From Sulfidibacter corallicola (GTDB lineage: Bacteria; Acidobacteriota; Holophagae; Acanthopleuribacterales; Acanthopleuribacteraceae), in contig NZ_CP071793.1 of NCBI RefSeq assembly GCF_017498545.1, forward strand, positions 4,241,001-4,305,000: a stretch of 64,000 nt of DNA, read 5' to 3'. Positions within the stretch are counted from its first letter, which is position 1, and every line of letters starts with the position of its first letter. Made by a program: the position numbers and the translations under genes. Below the pieces are notes generated by a model. The model searched no databases and was not told the origin of the DNA. It worked only from the letters and a program-made list of their open reading frames with translations. Of the stretch, positions 61,905-64,000 are shown one piece after another.

Positions 61905-61944
61905 AAAAAAGGAGCACCCGCGGAAAAGTTTCCTCGAGTGCTCC
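61905..61944 (-). terminator. rho-independent terminator after secF
   Basis: On the minus strand GGAGCAC (61944-61938) pairs with GTGCTCC (61917-61911), extended by partial pairing around a GC-rich loop, then a run of T (61910-61905). It lies 43 bases downstream of the secF stop and before the rel start. Confidence 0.85.
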
Positions 61945-61986
61945 TCTAGTTTATGCTCCCAGTCGGCTGGGGTTCAAGTCACAAAT

Positions 61987-63390
61987 CTATTTATTGATGG
62001 GCTTGTACCGATCGTGCCACAGCAACAAAACGGGACTTGCGACGAAAATCGACGAGTAGGTACCGACCACGATACCGATCAACAACGGCAACGCGAAGTC
62101 CCGCAGGGTCGCGTTGTTGGAGCCCCAATAAATGACCGCCACAACGAAAAAGGTGGTCAACGAGGTCACGATGGTACGGCTCAGGGTTTGGTTGATCGAC
62201 TTGTTCATGTGGCTTTCCACGTCGTCGGTCTTGGCGGTGTTGAGGTTTTCGCGAATGCGGTCGAACACGACGATGGTGTCGTTGAGCGAGTAACCGACGA
62301 TTGTGAGAAACGCGGCCACAACCGGGTTGGACAGCTCGGAACCCAGGACCAGGCCGGCCACGGCGAAGGCGCCCAGGGCGATGATGACGTCGTGAACCAG
62401 CGCGACGACCGAGGCCACCGCGTATCCGAGACGGAAGCGAACCGCGATGTAGATCAGGATCGCGATCAGCGCCAGGATGATGGCTTCGATGGCGTCCAAC
62501 AACAGCTCGGAGGCGATCGACGGTGAGAAGGTCTCGTTGGAGACGACCTTGTAGTGACCGAGAATGAAGTTGTTGGCGAAGAAGCTGTCCAGAGCGGCCT
62601 TGTCTTCACCGGAGGGCAGCGTCAGAGCGGCGCTGAGTTCCCCGAAGGCGGGCGCGAAGTCGCCGTGCTTCTCGCGGAAATCGATGATCTGCGCGGTGAC
62701 GTCGCCGTAGCTGGCCGGAGCCGCGCGGTTCAGCGGGTTGGCATCGGTCAGCAGGGCGTTCAACAGATCGTTGGTGGTGCGGTTCAGCGCCGGGTACTGA
62801 AGAATCAGCGCCTGGCTGAGCTTGCCCTGGCGTTCGGCATCGGTTTCGATCTTGGCCGCCAGCGCTTCCACGTCGCCAACACCGTCGAGCGACTGTTTGA
62901 TCTTGGCGGCGACGGCATCGTAGGCGGCTTTCTTTTCGTCGTCGGTCCCTACAATATTATAGGGATTGTCGCGCAGGAGACGGTTGGCCAGGACGGGCTC
63001 GGCGGTTTTCTGGATCAGGGCGATCCGCTCGGCCTCTTCGTTGTTGAAGGTGCCGAAGCCCTTTTCCAACCCGCGCAGACGCGCCAGGGAGGCTTCCGCT
63101 TCCTTACCTTCTTCCACCGTGGGGTTCTTGATCTTGATCTGGAACGAAGAACCCGACTCGGCTTCCATGCGCACGATGGTGGCTTTGCTGTCGACCTGAT
63201 TGACGCGATCGCGAAGGTCGCCGATCGCGATGTCGGACTCGGCGAAGTTGACCGTCAGCTTGGTACCACCTTCGAAATCGACACTCTTTTCGAGCCCGAT
63301 GGTGGACAGGATGATCAGCGAGGTGACAAAGACCACAACCGAAACCAACCCGAATTTCTGGCGTTGCTTCATAAATTCAATGTGTTTCAT
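61987..63390 (-). CDS. secF: protein translocase subunit SecF
   Basis: 467 residues. SecF works with SecD and SecYEG and uses the proton gradient to pull exported proteins. The N-terminal TM (13-33), first-loop signature VDFEGGTKLTV and the C-terminal five-helix block (IYIAVRFRLGYAVASVVALV, VGYSLNDTIVVFDRIREN, SRTIVTSLTTFF) are typical. It is about 150 residues longer than a usual SecF: the periplasmic loop between TM1 and TM2 contains an Ala/Asp/Lys-rich helical insertion (about residues 85-250). It starts 17 bases after secD and is followed by an intrinsic terminator. Confidence 0.95.
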   Translation of the reverse strand: MKHIEFMKQRQKFGLVSVVVFVTSLIILSTIGLEKSVDFEGGTKLTVNFAESDIAIGDLRDRVNQVDSKATIVRMEAESGSSFQIKIKNPTVEEGKEAEASLARLRGLEKGFGTFNNEEAERIALIQKTAEPVLANRLLRDNPYNIVGTDDEKKAAYDAVAAKIKQSLDGVGDVEALAAKIETDAERQGKLSQALILQYPALNRTTNDLLNALLTDANPLNRAAPASYGDVTAQIIDFREKHGDFAPAFGELSAALTLPSGEDKAALDSFFANNFILGHYKVVSNETFSPSIASELLLDAIEAIILALIAILIYIAVRFRLGYAVASVVALVHDVIIALGAFAVAGLVLGSELSNPVVAAFLTIVGYSLNDTIVVFDRIRENLNTAKTDDVESHMNKSINQTLSRTIVTSLTTFFVVAVIYWGSNNATLRDFALPLLIGIVVGTYSSIFVASPVLLLWHDRYKPINK

Positions 63391-63407
63391 GGCGGATGCA
63401 CCTCAAC

Positions 63408-64000
63408 TCAATGGATCTCGGCCGCGGGGCTTTGCTTGCCGAGCGGCCAGATGGATAGTTGGCGCATTCCGGCGTTTGCGTGGAGATGAGCCAGGAAGAA
63501 GGTTCTGGAGCAGAACACGGCGGTGAAGATACTGGAGACGATGCCGATCATCAGCATGATGGCGAAACCCTTGATCGGGCCCTCACCCAGCAACAACAGA
63601 CAGAAGGCCGCGATGAAGGTCGTGATGTTCGCGTCCAGAATGGTGACGAACGCGGTCTTGTAGCCGATGTCGACCGCGTTCTTGACCGAGGAACCCAACC
63701 TGAGCTCCTCGCGTATCTTCTCGAACACGAGCACGTTGGCGTCGACCGCCATACCGATCGTCAGAATGAAGCCGGCGATACCCGGTAGCGTCAGGACCGC
63801 TTCGAGGAAGGCCAGCATGCCCAGGATGATGATCAGGTTCATGATGAGCGCGATCAGGGCGAAGAAGCCGGCGCGGCGGTAGTAGAACAGGATGAAGATC
63901 ATGACCATGGCGAAACCGATGCCCGCGGCGGTGGTTCCCTGACGGATGGCGTCGCGACCCAGGGTCGGGCCGATCACGCGTTCTTCCAGGATGCGCACTT
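63408..64000 (-). CDS. secD: protein translocase subunit SecD, C-terminal part (5' end beyond the window)
   Basis: At least 197 residues are visible; the frame is open at the right edge. SecD C-terminal membrane block is clear: VIGPTLGRDAIRQGTTAAGI, YRRAGFFALIALIMNLIII, LPGIAGFILTIGMAVDANVL, FEKIREELRLG and FVTILDANITTFIAAF. It forms the export motor with SecF, encoded 17 bases downstream. The GTG at 63998 is an internal Val codon, not the start. Confidence 0.93.
   Translation of the reverse strand, partial: VRILEERVIGPTLGRDAIRQGTTAAGIGFAMVMIFILFYYRRAGFFALIALIMNLIIILGMLAFLEAVLTLPGIAGFILTIGMAVDANVLVFEKIREELRLGSSVKNAVDIGYKTAFVTILDANITTFIAAFCLLLLGEGPIKGFAIMLMIGIVSSIFTAVFCSRTFFLAHLHANAGMRQLSIWPLGKQSPAAEIH

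Overview
The window is high-GC bacterial chromosome (no tools were run, so composition is an impression). Gene content is that of a Gram-negative heterotroph: SecD/SecF, a bifunctional Rel/SpoT, a YggS-YggT-DivIVA cluster, a Wza-type export protein, a lipoprotein, an NtrC-type sigma-54 regulator and a GldA/F/G-like ABC system with a DUF4340 protein. Long signalling and repeat proteins, a C10 peptidase and abundant Ser/Thr-kinase/FHA style signalling would suit Acidobacteriota (for instance a Holophagae/Acanthopleuribacter-like lineage). That placement is inference and was not tested; no rRNA gene is present.

Layout. 1-6.3 kb (all minus): a truncated helical-repeat protein, a zinc-ribbon membrane protein, hutI, divIVA, yggT, yggS and a coiled-coil zinc-ribbon protein, then tRNA-Ile2(CAU) with its own promoter and terminator. 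6.7-13.1 kb: a methyltransferase, an atypical membrane histidine kinase divergent from a response-regulator-like protein, and an alanine/sodium symporter. 13.5-17.9 kb: secreted C10 peptidase divergent from a LysR regulator, a ComEA-like protein and a GNAT acetyltransferase. 18-24 kb: repeat DNA, then the DUF4340-GldG-permease-ATPase operon. 24-32 kb: TPR and giant helical-repeat proteins, a MIF-like tautomerase, a polysaccharide export protein and another TPR protein. 32.6-41.6 kb: an MBL hydrolase, a palindromic repeat block, a 1342-residue P-domain/Calx-beta surface protein, a lipoprotein, a stand-alone MshEN protein and an Fpg/Nei glycosylase. 41.6-51.8 kb: more repeats, a LacI regulator, a radical SAM enzyme, an FHA/ClpN-like/AAA protein and a transmembrane pseudokinase. 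51.8-59.5 kb: a sigma-54 response regulator divergent from three periplasmic binding proteins and a sensor kinase. 59.6-64 kb: rel, secF and the end of secD.

Most notable points. (1) A putative signalling pair at 45.3-51.1 kb: an FHA protein with a ClpN-like region, an AAA-like P-loop and a tail resembling type VI secretion FHA proteins, followed by a membrane kinase-fold protein that lacks the VAIK Lys, the HRD Asp and the catalytic-loop Asn. (2) A dispersed repeat family at 18, 41.7-42.3 and 51.3 kb in which the stem sequence of a hairpin changes freely while base pairing, an RGC triloop and the flanks (GCTTCGA ... CCTACCGGGCACGACG) are kept. (3) A large inverted repeat at 33.55-34.02 kb made of short CCTGAAGGG-type palindromes. 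(4) Three binding proteins beside a sensor kinase and a sigma-54 regulator, with no ABC permease or ATPase nearby, suggesting binding-protein-dependent signalling rather than uptake.
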